Positions 33,679 through 44,790 of a DNA stretch of 64,000 nt are shown in pieces. A program made the position numbers and the translations under genes. How positions within the stretch are numbered: the stretch's first letter is position 1; every line of letters starts with the position of its first letter. The DNA lies in NCBI GenBank assembly GCA_022575985.1, contig JAKSXM010000137.1, positions 11,798,001-11,862,000 of the forward strand. Direction: 5' to 3'. The notes under the pieces were generated by a model, which saw only the letters and a program-made list of their open reading frames with translations, had not been told where the DNA came from and searched no databases. The stretch comes from Anagrus nilaparvatae (lineage: Eukaryota > Arthropoda > Insecta > Hymenoptera > Mymaridae).

Positions 33679-34620
33679 AACAGACTGTTGGAAATTTTTT
33701 TTTCATTACTTTCGTATTAATATTTTTTAAAATTAAAAATTTTATTTGCTTATAATTTAAGAATATATAATTATATAAGTGTTCTCGATTAAATCAAATT
33801 TCGATACCTTTTGACGTAAAAACGTCTTCATTAAATTTTGTGATTTATGCACAAAATTGAATAATTGACCTATTATCAACCCTCAAACAACTGAAAACTC
33901 CACAATTAGTTGTACATCTTTCGCGAAAAGAATCGTAAAACTCTTTGAAACTTCTTGCAAATCTACTACAACTGCATTGCAACTCCGTGCAACTCATGTT
34001 GTAACTCCGCTTAGAGTTTTCAGTTAGTTGAGGGTTGCCTATTATTTACTTTATCTAGAGGAAAAAACTTATAAATAGTATTTGATTCTGCTTGGAACGT
34101 GATCGAAAAATGGGGCATTATCTTTATAATAAGCAATAATTTTGTAGTTTCTTTTGCTATTTTTTTACAATTCATCACAAATTTTCGTCATAAACACCTA
34201 ATTTTAGACTACTGTACTTACCTTTAATAAAAAAATAAATAAATAAATAAAGCAAAAAATTATAACAGGGTTAGGATCGAAAATAAAAATGTAGATCAAA
34301 AACTATTTTTCAAATATTGTTTACAATTTATGTTTAACATTGAAAAATTACTCAATAAAGAAAAAGTTGTTAGCCCAAAAAATCAAGAATTTTGTGTTTA
34401 CACCACCTTCAGACATTGAACATGTTCACTTATAATAGTTTGAACATCCTCGCTGTAACATATACTTCTAACTTTCAGGACAAGTTGTGATAGTTGAAAA
34501 AATACCCCTCATACCCTCAGTTTACCTGAATAGGCCTCCTGGACCTAGAAATTATATCCCTTATGGGAGATGTTTTTTCAACTACAACTTGTCCTGAAAG
34601 TTAGAAACAAATCAGCTTCC
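33679..34620. other. Spacer with two small inverted repeats
   Basis: 33872-34040: 'TCAACCCTCAAACAACTGAAAA' is mirrored by 'TTTTCAGTTAGTTGAGGGTTG'. 34468-34607: 'CTAACTTTCAGGACAAGTTGT' is mirrored by 'ACAACTTGTCCTGAAAGTTAG' across a ~100 bp loop containing 'GGCCTCCTGGACC'. Both look like small MITEs. No gene is present. Confidence 0.55.
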
Positions 34621-35564
34621 TAAACAGTTGACACTCCTAACCATGTAGACTAATTTTATGATGCAGTATTAATTATGTACTTTTTTAGACAAAAAGAGTA
34701 ATTTTTATAAAATAAAATGTTTTTAAAATTTATCAATTTTTAGTTTATCTCTTTTTTAAATGTAATTGAACGTAAATAAAATCACAAGTCTATCAATATT
34801 ATCATTTAAACGTGATAGCATGGGTAATATGAATATTATTTTGCATATATAGTAACTTAAAATAAAAAAAAATGATATAAAACAAATGATAAAAATTCAT
34901 GATTTAAAAAATTTTATAATTTTGTTTAAAATTTTTAAAAATATTTTTATAAAGTAATAATTTTGCATAATAATAAAAGGTATACCTTCAAAATTTTTAA
35001 CAATAATTTTCTGTTCTTAGTATTAAATTATAAATATTCAAATATAAAAAGTTATATATTCTTAATTTATCTGTGAATAATAAAATTTAAAAGAATTAAC
35101 ATGAAAAAAATATATAATTAATAATAAAATTATCTCTTTTTATTTAAATACATTGTTCTCATTTATTTTATTTTTCCTGAAATTTTATTCATTTTTTTGT
35201 ATGACGTATGATTATACACATTACCAATAAATTTTTATAAATTGACAAGGTAAGTGTATGAATTCTAGTAATAGACGGTAAAATAAGTAAAATTAAGTAC
35301 TATAATTATAATATACCCTAAATTTTAACCAGTTAATCTAAATTATTTAAAAAAGTCTAATGAAAAATTTTTGTAAGGATTTAGCTTAATTTAGAAATTC
35401 TTTTTAAAAAACTGTACATACCTGTATACTTTGACTAAAAGTATTCGAGAGACTTTTCGTACTTCTGAACTTGAAAAAATGTTGAACAATAATGTTTAGC
35501 AAATTGGGATTTTTAGGTAAAAAATTTCAAAACTAGAGCTGATTTGTTTTACAATATAATATAA
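34621..35564. other. AT-rich spacer, no gene seen
   Basis: Very AT-rich with frequent stops in all frames. No supported feature. Confidence 0.4.
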
Positions 35565-37850
35565 GGGTCAATATTTGTGAAGTGTATACAGTTTGGATTT
35601 TCGAGTCTCAGAATCTACTCCAAAGTATGTTTGGTCGAACGCATATATAAAAAAAATAATTTTCCCCAATTTTTAGCTTTTTAGATCCAATCCTCTATTT
35701 TTTACAGCGATTTTTTTTTTTCAATTTTTTGAAATTTTTAATTTTTGAGAAATTTATGTTCATTAATTTTTCTCGCAACCGAGCAATTTACAATAAAATT
35801 TTTTCTCCTTATAGTACCCCATAGGAAATTTCCCGTAGAATTCGATTCTGGGGTCCAAATTTTTTTTTGAACTGCGCATGCGCGAGAAAATCAACATTCC
35901 TGCTTTGCCTTTTCTAGCTTATATGCCTCAGCTGCAGACAGCTCAATTTTCATCCTGTTGGTCTCAAATTGTAGGTTTTTTCATATACTTTCAGAATATG
36001 AAATCATTTTTTTGGGTAAATTTATTTTAAAAGGAATAAAATTGAAAAATAGCGATTTTAAAAAAATCATTTTTCACAAATTTTGAATTTTCCGCCAAGT
36101 CACGTGACCAGATGAAAATCTGACTGAAAATTCGGATTCAGCGGAAAATTTTACATAAGGATACCAATTTTCGTCTTATTTCATTAAATAGTTTCTAAGA
36201 TATTCCATTTTAAAGATAAAGATTAAAATTGACTTTTTTTAAAAAACCCTAAAAATGGGACTCTGACTTTAATTATCATATCTGTTAAACAAATAATTAT
36301 AAAAAGACGAGTAAAAATTTTTTGGAAACTAAGGGCTTGTAAAAAATTTTTGAGGCCTATAGAACTCGTTTCTTTTAAAAATTAGAATTTTGGCAGCAAT
36401 TTCAAAATTGGTCATTTTGGGGTAAGAATAGGGATTTGGTTTATTGACTATCGGCATGAGAGATTTAGCGACAAATGATTGCAGTGTTCGGTAACTGAAT
36501 GGTGACACTTATACTAAAAAAATGAGACCAATTGGAAGTATTTTGGTTAACTGGCACGTTTGCAGCTTTGTATTAAAGATTATGAAAAAAATCCTATTTT
36601 ATAACATTGTTGTATTTTGTAGCTATTCTATCTTATTTTCAATTTTCCGAATTTTCTAGTTACCTAATGAAAATTTTGACGAAATTTTCCGTTTCCTCGA
36701 GAATTTTTACAAAAGACCCCCTTTTTGGAAAAGTTTTGGATGTTTCCGTAACGCTATAGAAATAAAAGAAATAGCAAAATACTAAATAACTACAAAATAC
36801 CACAATGTTATCAAATAGGATTTTTTCGTAATCTTTAATACTAAGCTGCAAACGTGCCAGTTAACCTAAATACTTCCAATTGGTCTCATTTTTTTGGTAT
36901 AAGTGTCACCATTCAGTTACCGTATACTGCAATTATTTGTCGCTAAATCTCTCATGCCGATAGTCAATAAACCAAATGCCTATTGTTACCCCAAAATGAC
37001 CAATTTTGAAATTGCTGCCAAAATTCTAATTTTTAAAAGAAACGAGTTCTATAGGCCTCAAAAATTTTTTACAAGCCCTTAGTTTCCAAAAAATTTTTAC
37101 TCGTCTTTTTATAATTATTTGTTTAACAGATATGATAATTAAAGTCAGAGTCCCATTTTTAGGGTTTTTTAAAAAAAGTCAATTTTAATCTTTATCTTTA
37201 AAATGGGATATCTTAGAAACTATTTAATGAAATAAGACGAAAATTGGTATCCATATGTAAAATTTTCCGCTGAATCCGAATTTCCAGTCAGATTTTCATT
37301 TGGTCACGTGACTTGGCGGAAAATTCAAAATTTGTGAAAAATGATTTTTTTAAAATCGCTATTTTTCAATTTTATTCCTTTTAAAATAAATTTACCCAAA
37401 AAAATGATTTCATATTCTGAAAGTATATGAAAAAACCTACAATTTGAGACCAACAGGATGAAAATTGAGCTGTCTGCAGCTGAGGCATATAAGCTAGAAA
37501 AGGCAAAGCAAGAATGTTGATTTTCTCGCGCATGCGCAGTTCAAAAAAAAATTTGGACCCCAGAATCGAATTCTACGGGAAATATTCTATGGGGTACTAT
37601 AAGGAGAAAAAATTTTATTGTAAATTGCGCGGTTGCGAGAAAAATTAATGAACATAAATTTCTCAAAAATTAAAAATTTCAAAAAATTGAAAAAAACAAA
37701 AATCGCTGTAAAAAATAGAGGATTGGATCTAAAAAGCTAAAAATTGGGGAAAATTATTTTTTTTATATATGCGTTCGACCAAACATACTTTGGAGTAGAT
37801 TTCGAGACCCACCCATGCAAAGTCATATACAGTTCACAAATATTGACCCA
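35565..37850. repeat. Giant near-perfect palindrome, ~1.06 kb arms
   Basis: The left arm (35565-36622) and right arm (36791-37850) are reverse complements with few visible differences, around a ~170 bp unpaired centre. Landmarks in mirror order are 'GGGTCAATATTTGTGAA', 'ACTCCAAAGTATGTTTGG', 'GCGCATGCGC', 'CTGAAAGTATATGAAAAAAC', 'GTCACGTGAC'-type sequence near 36100/37310, and 'TGCCGATAGTCAATAAACC'. Each arm has no long frame. A transcript across it would fold into a ~1 kb double-stranded hairpin. It could be a young fold-back transposon or a hairpin-RNA locus. Similarity of its inner part to 26730-27580 and 11155-11400 favours a mobile family. Confidence 0.85.
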
Positions 37851-37929
37851 TAAAAAATGTTCAAAAGAGTTTAGACTATCTTGAATTATAACATTACACG
37901 CTACCGCAAACCTAATTTTTTTTTTCAAT

Positions 37930-39530
37930 ATAAAAGTTGTTAGGTTTGGAGGGGGCCATCTGAATGGGGGAGAGCATAAAATTAGGGTCTTAGAGCCTAG
38001 CAGGACCCAACTTAGGAATTTTAAATTGAAAGTATACTTTTTTATTTCAGATTTAGATTTTGCAGAAAATTTTAGGTCCAGATAAGATTTTAGCTAAAAA
38101 AAATTACAAGATCCATTTTTTTTATCAAAAAAATCTTTTATACGGCTCTAAATGAGAAAATTAGCTATTTTTGGTAGTTACTATAATTTTTATTCTAAAT
38201 TTATTGAGGTGGAAGACTATTAGTGATTATTTGAGATTTTTGATAATTTATTTGATCGTATTGAGTTTCTCGAAAGCATGATTGGGCCTTAAAAATATTA
38301 GTAAACCTTAAAGTAATATTTTTGTTCGTATTGAGCTTTAAAATAAACCCAATTGGGCCAATCAAGGTCCATAGGACCCAAATTCTCAAATAATCACTAA
38401 CAGTATTTTACCACAACAAACTTATAATAAAAATAGTACAGCAGAATTCCAATTATCCGGAATCGTCGGGACATAAGAGTTGCCGGATAATCAAAAATGC
38501 CGGATTATCAAATGTTCATAAAACTCACATTATACTTAATATATAATCACTATATTGTTACAAATTCTATGTAAACTGTTGATTCAGGTTTTAAAAAACT
38601 AATAATTATACTAAAGAAAATAATTTTAAATTCTAACATAAGTTTCGAAAAAATTTTTTCTAATACTACAAAAAACGTAGGGTGATCGAAGCTGTTAATT
38701 TTGATAGGCTAATAAGCATTAAAATTTTTTTTATATCAATAACAGGAAACACTAATAATATCAAAAATCCTCTGCGGCAGGTCGAATTTCTCTCATTCGT
38801 ATACTCAGAAGTTCAATAAAAAAATTTTAATTGCTTTTTTAAAAAGTAGAGATTGAAGCAACTATGACACATGTTTAAAAAAAAATCCCATAAATATCAA
38901 TTAACACTACATATTAAATATAATTGAGTTAGAAAGAGACCTTGAAGGCTACCAATGGTTTCTAATTTATGTCATTTTATTTTATTCTATTTACTTAACG
39001 GAAATATATTTTGGTAAAAAAATTTTTTTTTCTATAAATATAAAAATAAAAAGAAAATTTAAAAAAAATACATATGAGCTTGATCCAAAAAAGTGCCGGA
39101 TTATCAAATGTTCCGGTTTATTGGATGCCGGATAATTGGAATTCTGCTGTAGTATCTACCAAAAATGTCTATTTTGTTCATTTTGAGCCTTAGATAAAGC
39201 CAAATTGGGCCCATTTAAGTCTTTAGGACCTGAAATCTCAAATAATCACCAAAATTATTCATCCAAAACAAATATAAAATAAATAGTTAGATAAAATTAG
39301 TTACATAAAATAATATAGAATAATCTGAAGAAAAAAAAAAATATATATATATATTTTCTGTTTAAAATTCCTAATTTAGGTCCTGCTGGGTCCTAAGACC
39401 CAAATCTAATGCTCCCAATTAGATGACCCCCTCTAAACCTAACTCGATACATGAAACATTTTTTCTTATTTTGCTTTGTTTTCGAGATATTTAAGTGTTT
39501 CGTTTAAAACGACTCACCCTGTAACGCCCT
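37930..39530. mobile_element. Fold-back element split by a nested pogo-like insert
   Basis: The left arm 'AAAAGTTGTTAGGTTTGGAG', 'GGGGGCCATCTG', 'GGTCTTAGAGCC', 'GGAATTTTAAATTGAAAG' (37935-38235) is mirrored by 'CCTAACTCGATACATGAAAC'-'GATGACCCCCTCTAAACC'-'GGTCCTAAGACCC' on the right (about 39160-39470). The terminus continues as 'GTTTTAAACGACTCACCCTGTA' to about 39525. A half copy of the same family sits at 14420-14830. A TA-flanked element is inserted at 38439-39149. Confidence 0.7.
38439..39149. mobile_element. Non-autonomous pogo/Tigger-like (Tc1-mariner superfamily) element, 711 bp
   Basis: The inverted ends are CAGCAGAATTCCAATTATCC and its complement, with an ATTATCCGG core repeated near each end (GCCGGATTATCAAATGTTC on both sides). 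They are flanked exactly by TA on both sides (38437-38438 and 39150-39151). TA duplication and CAG...ATTATCCG termini are hallmarks of pogo/Tigger elements. The ~550 bp interior is AT-rich with no transposase frame. It is nested in the fold-back element at 37930-39530. Confidence 0.8.
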
Positions 39531-39700
39531 GTAAGCAATATAATTATAAAGTCAGGATAAGAATTCAAGGTATTAAAAATAACAGTTTATTAAAAAATTT
39601 TCAAAAAATAATAAAAAACATATTTTACAGATTAACTATCAATAAATCAAATAAACCAAATTTTAAAATTAATCCAAGCATTAATTGTATAAAATAATTA

Positions 39701-40189
39701 TTATCCACGATATGGGTGTCTACAGGCACAATATTGATTATCGCATGATGGAATTTCAGTTTTTTGACATTTGCAATCACTGGCTTGACTACATTCAGCT
39801 AAAAAATTATTTAAATAATAAATTTTACTTGATAAATATTTTCTTTAGCTTCTTTATATACTTAATTTAAAAAAATATATATATTTTATCATGACTAATT
39901 ATTTAAAAATATTAATAAATAAATAAGTAGGCAAAATAAAGTAATTCAAAATTTTTTTAAAAATAAACATTTCCTGACTTATAAATTACTTGAATTATTT
40001 AAAAAATAATTTAATACACGTGTAATTTAAGTATACACACAAATTTCATAATTATTATACTCCAATTAAAAAAATATTTATTAATTAATTTTACTTACTA
40101 GTCCATCTTGATGGTTTATTTGGATATGGATTATATTGTGCATAAACCAATCCAATAAATATTAAAATAATGCAAAATTTTGCAAACAT
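39701..40189 (-). CDS. Small secreted cysteine-rich peptide, 2 exons (62 aa)
   Basis: Exon 1 is 40099-40189, the 300 bp intron is 39799-40098 (donor A|GTAAGT, acceptor TTTTTTAG), and exon 2 is 39701-39798 with stop TAA. This gives 189 nt and 62 residues. Residues 1-17 form a textbook signal peptide (hydrophobic core, end 'LVYA'). A short Pro/Asn/Tyr-rich stretch follows, then a compact domain of six cysteines with spacing C-x5-C-x1-C-x7-C-x4-C-x1-C near the C-terminus. The frame is phase-consistent across the junction, and a TATA/Inr promoter sits at the right distance. Three disulfides are likely. I do not recognise the family. Candidates are an antimicrobial or knottin-like peptide, a venom or salivary component, or a cuticle/gut secreted peptide. 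It is too short and too split to appear as an ordinary open frame. Confidence 0.72.
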
Positions 40190-40246
40190 TTTTTACACCA
40201 AAAACTTGTGTTTACGCTTTGAATCAAGAGAAATCGCAAGAATATA

Positions 40247-40282
40247 ACTGATAAAAAATGACATTTTGCTCTCTCTTTTATA
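40247..40282 (-). promoter_or_regulatory. TATA box and arthropod initiator of the cysteine-rich peptide gene
   Basis: On the minus strand TATAAAAG (40275-40282) is followed by the insect initiator TCAGT (40247-40251), with A+1 at 40249. The spacing is about 33 bp from the first T of TATA to A+1. The ATG lies 60 bp downstream. TATA plus TCAGT is typical of strongly and tissue-specifically expressed insect genes. Confidence 0.7.
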
Positions 40283-40289
40283 TGTTTTA

Positions 40290-40807
40290 CATATAATTAT
40301 TATTATATCTTTTAAAAGAAATTATAAATTTAGATTTTGTTCGAATTAAATAAAAATTTTTCTTATAATTTTAAATATTTGAATATATTTAAATATAAAT
40401 GGCAAAAATTATCAAGTATAACTACATATCATGACGATTATTCAAGATCCTGGATTTTCCATGATTTCTCAATTTTATTTGTAATCTTTATGAGTAAAAA
40501 TTACATGAAAGGTAACAACTAACGCAGATGACCTCAAATTTTTAGCCATCTAGACATGAAACGGTTCAAATTAGATCCATGCAAATTTTATGAAAGTTTT
40601 TGAAAATTTTTTTAGTCATTATTTAGTAAATTTTTAAAACCGAATTCGACAAACAAAAAAAATGTTTTCAAAAAGTAGGTCAAGGGGGAATACCAACTTG
40701 GCACTCGAGGAGTAAAAATTTTACGAACTAGGCACTCTTGGCATCCAAGACACATATTTAATAAACTGGTTTTAATTATTTTATTTACATTTACATACAG
40801 TAATTTT
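40290..40807. other. Upstream flank of the cysteine-rich gene, no other gene seen
   Basis: AT-rich upstream sequence. Small open frames on both strands (40337-40522 plus, 40612-40866 minus) lack recognisable content. A short near-palindromic stretch at 40690-40745 ('TTGGCACTCGAGGAGTAAAAATTTTACGAACTAGGCACTCTTGGCA') is the only structure seen. Confidence 0.4.
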
Positions 40808-41556
40808 GGTTCCTCAAAGAGGAACCATTGTGATAGGTCAAATTTCGATTTTTGATTTTTTGGCATATAAGCACAATTGAGACCCCAGGAAGCTAAAAAA
40901 CCGGTTTTTAAAAAAAGTATGTATGTGTGTGTGTGTGTCTGTGTGTATGTAACCGGTGAAATTTCACAACCATTATGGAATTAAGACCTAATTTTTTTTT
41001 CAAAAATTTTTTCATCAAAAAATCTCAAACTACTTTTTTTTTTTTTTTAATTTGGATGTAATACCTCATTTATTTCTACGAAAGTACTTATATTTGAAAG
41101 TATGGTTTTTACTTGATATCTTGAATCTGATACTTAATTTTTTTTTAAATTTTTTTCACAAAATTTTCGTCACAAAAAAATAAAAAAAATACCAAATTAT
41201 TTTTTTTCTTTGGACGTAGTACCTAATTTATTTCCATGAAAGTACTAGTTTTAGAAAGTTTGTTTATAGTAACTGTTTGGATCTGATACCGAAATTTTTC
41301 AAAATTTTTTTTTCATAATTAAAAAAACAAAAAAAAATAAAAAATTGCAATATTTTTTTTTTTTCAGTGTAATACCTCATATAATTCCATGAAAGTACTA
41401 ATATCTGAAAATATTGTAACCGGTGATATTTCACAACTATTATGGAATTAAGAGAGAAATGTATGTATGATTGCATGGTTGTAATCGGTGATATCAGTGG
41501 CATATTAATGTATTAAGCTCATTGTTTGAGGAACCTTAGTGCCAGCTAGTTGGCAG
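40808..41556 (+). repeat. Hairpin-ended AT-rich repeat family, copy I (compact full-length reference)
   Basis: This 749 bp copy is intact at both ends. The 5' hairpin is GGTTCCTCAAAGAGGAACC, followed by 'ATTGTGATAGGTCAAATTT', 'ATATAAGCAC', 'GACCCCAGGAAGCTAAAAAA', the GT tract (40920-40947), 'GTAACCGGTGAAATTTCACA', about four ~140 bp subunits, 'TGCATGGTTGTAATCGGTGA', TTTGAGGAACC and the terminal hairpin TGCCAGCTAGTTGGCAG. It defines the family. The inner GGTTCCTCAAA/TTTGAGGAACC pair acts as a terminal inverted repeat. No open frame is present, so it is non-autonomous. Confidence 0.85.
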
Positions 41557-42014
41557 GGTATTTTAAAAAATTTTTAAATTTAAAGAAATTAAAATTATAA
41601 AATGGAAAAAACTTACCATTTTTCGAAAAAGTATCAGCATTTTCGTAATCAGTACTACAAGAAACTTTTCAAAAGCAATGTCTCTTTCTTTTGAATCCAC
41701 CATGTTCTATAAAAATATCATACAGACTTGATTTCTAATATCCTTGCAATTAGTAAGATAGTGTCAAAATTAATGAACTTTTTAATAAAACAAATAAAAA
41801 ATCGTAGATTTTTTAGAAGTTGCCATCATCCAATTCCAATACGTACTTTAATAAAAAATATATTTTTGGTGGACAGCTATCATAAAGTAGAAATATTGCA
41901 TAACTAATATCCTTAAAAGCAAACGCTCTCATTGAATCCACATTGTGGAACAAAATCTTTAAGAACTGCAATCGTAAAAATTATGGATGGTATGCTTAAA
42001 GAGATCAACGAATG

Positions 42015-42110
42015 CTGCCAAATTATTGGCACTACGGTTCCTCAAGCAATGACTAGAACTTCCGTAGAAAAAATTAGGTATTGCTTCCAAAATAAAAAAA
42101 AAACATTCGG
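42015..42110 (-). repeat. Hairpin-ended repeat family, copy J (3' end only, inverted)
   Basis: On the minus strand the end reads 'GCTTGAGGAACCGTAGTGCC' followed by AATAATTTGGCAG (hairpin partly decayed), preceded by the subunit motif 'GCAATACCTAATTTTTTCTA'. The 122-codon plus-strand frame at 41932-42300 overlaps this repeat and is therefore not called as a gene. Confidence 0.65.
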
Positions 42111-42300
42111 TTTGCATTTGACATTTTTTGGTATCTCTGTTCTAGGTATGCGTTGGGCAATTGAAGTTTTGACGTTTACCCATGCTTTTATTTTAAATAA
42201 ATTTTTTGGAACGAGTAAACGGCGAAACTTAAGTGGCCCTCTAAAATACAGATATCAAAAAATGCCCAATATAAATTTAGTAAGTCTTGGCCTAATCTAA

Positions 42301-43734
42301 ACATCTAGACTATTTCAAGGTGTCAATATTTCACCTTTTATTTTCCAAAAATTGGCCAACTTTAAAGACCCATAACTTTTTCTAGAACTTATTATGGTCA
42401 AAAAAAATTTCTATAGAAGGTGAGTATGTTTTGATCTTGGCTATCTCTGTGCAAAAATTCTGCTTTCGATGCTTAAAATATATGGATCTACTTTTTAATA
42501 CGCAAAACTAATATTAATTGCCCTAGTTAAAAAAAGTAACAGAAAAGCAACAGAGTTATTGAGATATGAGATTTTCCTAAGCAAATTCTGGCAAAAATTT
42601 CTGGCTCTAGGATATATTTCTGTCACCGAATAAAAACTCTAACTTGACTTTCTTATACTTAAAAAAATTTAACTCAATAATGTATTCTAATTGTAGAATA
42701 TTATCAATTGACATTTTATTTAATTATTTTGAATAAACTGAAAATGAAAATTCGAGTTATATTATTATTTATCAAAAATGTTTCAATTAAAAAGGGAACC
42801 AGGAAAAAATGCACATAAACTGGTTTTCATAATGTGGATAATATTTTCGATTACTCGCAATTACTTACTAATAACGAAAAGTATCTATAATTTTTATTAT
42901 TATGATACGGTTTATTTGAAAGAAAATGTAAGTGTAAAAAATTTACGAAATAACAAGGAAATTACAAAAAAGTTGCATTAACTGTGTATTTAGTGGTTTG
43001 AATTTGGATTAGAAACATAATTTTGTTATCAAATTTTGGGAATTTTGTTAATTAAAATTATTTAATTCTGATTATTTGTAATGTTTTCAAAAGAGGTGTA
43101 AATAAAAAATATCAATTATCTTTGTTATATATTAGAAAAAATGTTTTATAGGTGCTTAAAAATTTAAAAAAGAAAAAAAATTATTGGCCAGAAATATGTA
43201 AGTAAATTGAAATCAATATAAAAATATTGAACATCGTTTGTTCACCTAATATAGAGAATAAAATCCTTTTGAGGCAAAACAAAATAATCTTAAAACTGGA
43301 TTCAGGATTATTTCCTATATTTGACATAAAAAAATTCATTTGTTACAAATAAAAAAGAGTAATTTTTAGTCCTAGAACTTAAATTGGTAATAAATAAAAA
43401 AATGATAATATAATATTCTCATCTTAAAAATCTCACCCCCTCCCGAGCCCCAAAATAAATTATTCTTTGGTCACAATCAAATTTCAAAAAAGTGTGTTTT
43501 TTTCCAAAATAAAAAAGAATATCCCCTTTAAAAAAAGGTTTTAAGCGATTCAGAATAATGGACAATTGTCCTTTTAGGTATTCTCGGTCAAAAAATTTAG
43601 TTCGAAGTTTAGTTCTTTTCTATTTATTATTTTTAATTTAATTCAAAAATTTTTATAATGTTTAAAATATAAAATAAAAATATTTGAAATAAAAAGCTAA
43701 AATCTGAAAAAAAAAACATTTTATAGAGTAGATA
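42301..43734. other. AT-rich spacer, no gene supported
   Basis: No splice-consistent coding sequence was found. A 67-codon plus frame (42778-42981) has no recognisable content. C-rich 'CTCACCCCCTCCCGAGCCCC' at 43432-43451 is likely transposon-derived. Confidence 0.4.
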
Positions 43735-43886
43735 TTTAACCTATCAGCTGACCACTAACACATATCACACTGTGATTCGGATGAAAAACAAAACATGACC
43801 TCTATATTATAGTGAATGATTTTTTATCAATGATTTAAAAATTATTATCAATTAGAATTGAATAAATGTAATGTCATTTGAATAAA

Positions 43887-44294
43887 CACTGTAAAAATAA
43901 CTTTCTTATATTAACAAAAAAATTAGAACATTTTCAAAAAATTAGTGAATTTTCAAAAAAATTTGTAAATATTCGAAAAAAATCGTATATTTACTAAATT
44001 TAGTATATTAACAAAAAATTCGAGTATTCTCGATTTTTTTTTGTGAATTCGCAAAAAAAATTGATAATTGACATTTTTTTCGAAAATTTTCAAAAAAAAG
44101 TTGTAAATTTCCGAAAAATAGTTGTGAATTTGCAACTTTTTTCGTAAAACCACAAAAAAAATCGAGAATTCTCGAATTTTTCGAAATATACTAAATTTAG
44201 TACACGATTTTTATTACAATTTTTTGAAAATTCATTAATTTTTCGAAAAAATTCTATTTTTTTTGTAAATCTAAGAAAGTTACTTTTTACAGTG
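43887..44294. mobile_element. Palindromic MITE with CACTGTAAAAA termini, copy 1
   Basis: It starts CACTGTAAAAATAAC and ends GTTACTTTTTACAGTG, and almost the whole 408 bp is self-complementary with many repeats of 'GAAAATTCGAGAATTCTCG'-like words. It is the same family as 61940-62321. Minus-strand frames at 43953-44314 lie within it and are not genes. Confidence 0.8.
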
Positions 44295-44463
44295 AAGAAT
44301 AGAAAAATTTTCAATAATCTATATTTTTTTCGAAATTTCTCGATAGATTAAATTACAAATAACTCAAAAATAATTACCTATTATTTTAGATTATAGTGAA
44401 GTGTTAAAAAATTGTTTTAATTGATTTTTAATAAAAAAATTATTATTTATTAACGGGAAAAGT

Positions 44464-44630
44464 CAGTAGCGGATCCAGAAAAGTGTCTCAGGGGGGGCAC
44501 TCAAACAAAGTTTTGTACAGTTTTGTATGTTTTCTCATAAAAGTTGTCAAAAAAACAAAAATATTAACAAAAATTATGTAATTTTTTGGAGCTCAGGGTG
44601 GGCGATCGCCCCCCTCTGGATCCGCCCTTG
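44464..44630. mobile_element. Small GGATCC-type MITE (167 bp)
   Basis: The ends are CAGTAGCGGATCCAGA and TCTGGATCCGCCCTTG (inverted complement), with G-run 'CAGGGGGGGCACTC' near the left and 'GGCGATCGCCCCCCTC' near the right. Elements with AGTGGCGGATCCAG termini are widespread in arthropod genomes. No coding sequence. Confidence 0.75.
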
Positions 44631-44790
44631 GTAAAAGTTTATGTTGAGAAATAAAATTTTTATTATTTTAAGAAAATGTAATACCTATTGTTAATAAATC
44701 TTAACATTAATTTTTACTGGATAATTTATTTATTTTTGGTCAAAATTAAAAAAAAAAAATTTTTTTCAACAAATTAACTTTTGCTGTTAA

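Noticed and set aside
41607..41705. Possible minus-strand exon between TTTATAG and GTAAGT with an open frame
   Set aside because: No partner exon was found, and similar sequence recurs nearby at about 41880-41960, so it is more likely a decayed repeat.
41932..42300. 122-codon open frame on the plus strand
   Set aside because: It overlaps an inverted 3' end of the hairpin-ended repeat family (42015-42110), shows no domain and has no promoter or splice context.
42724..42981. Short signal-like start 'MKIRVILLFI' and a 67-codon frame
   Set aside because: The first is cut short by a stop, and the second has no recognisable content or splice support.
43953..44314. Two F/K/N-rich minus frames
   Set aside because: They fall inside the palindromic CACTGTAAAAA MITE.
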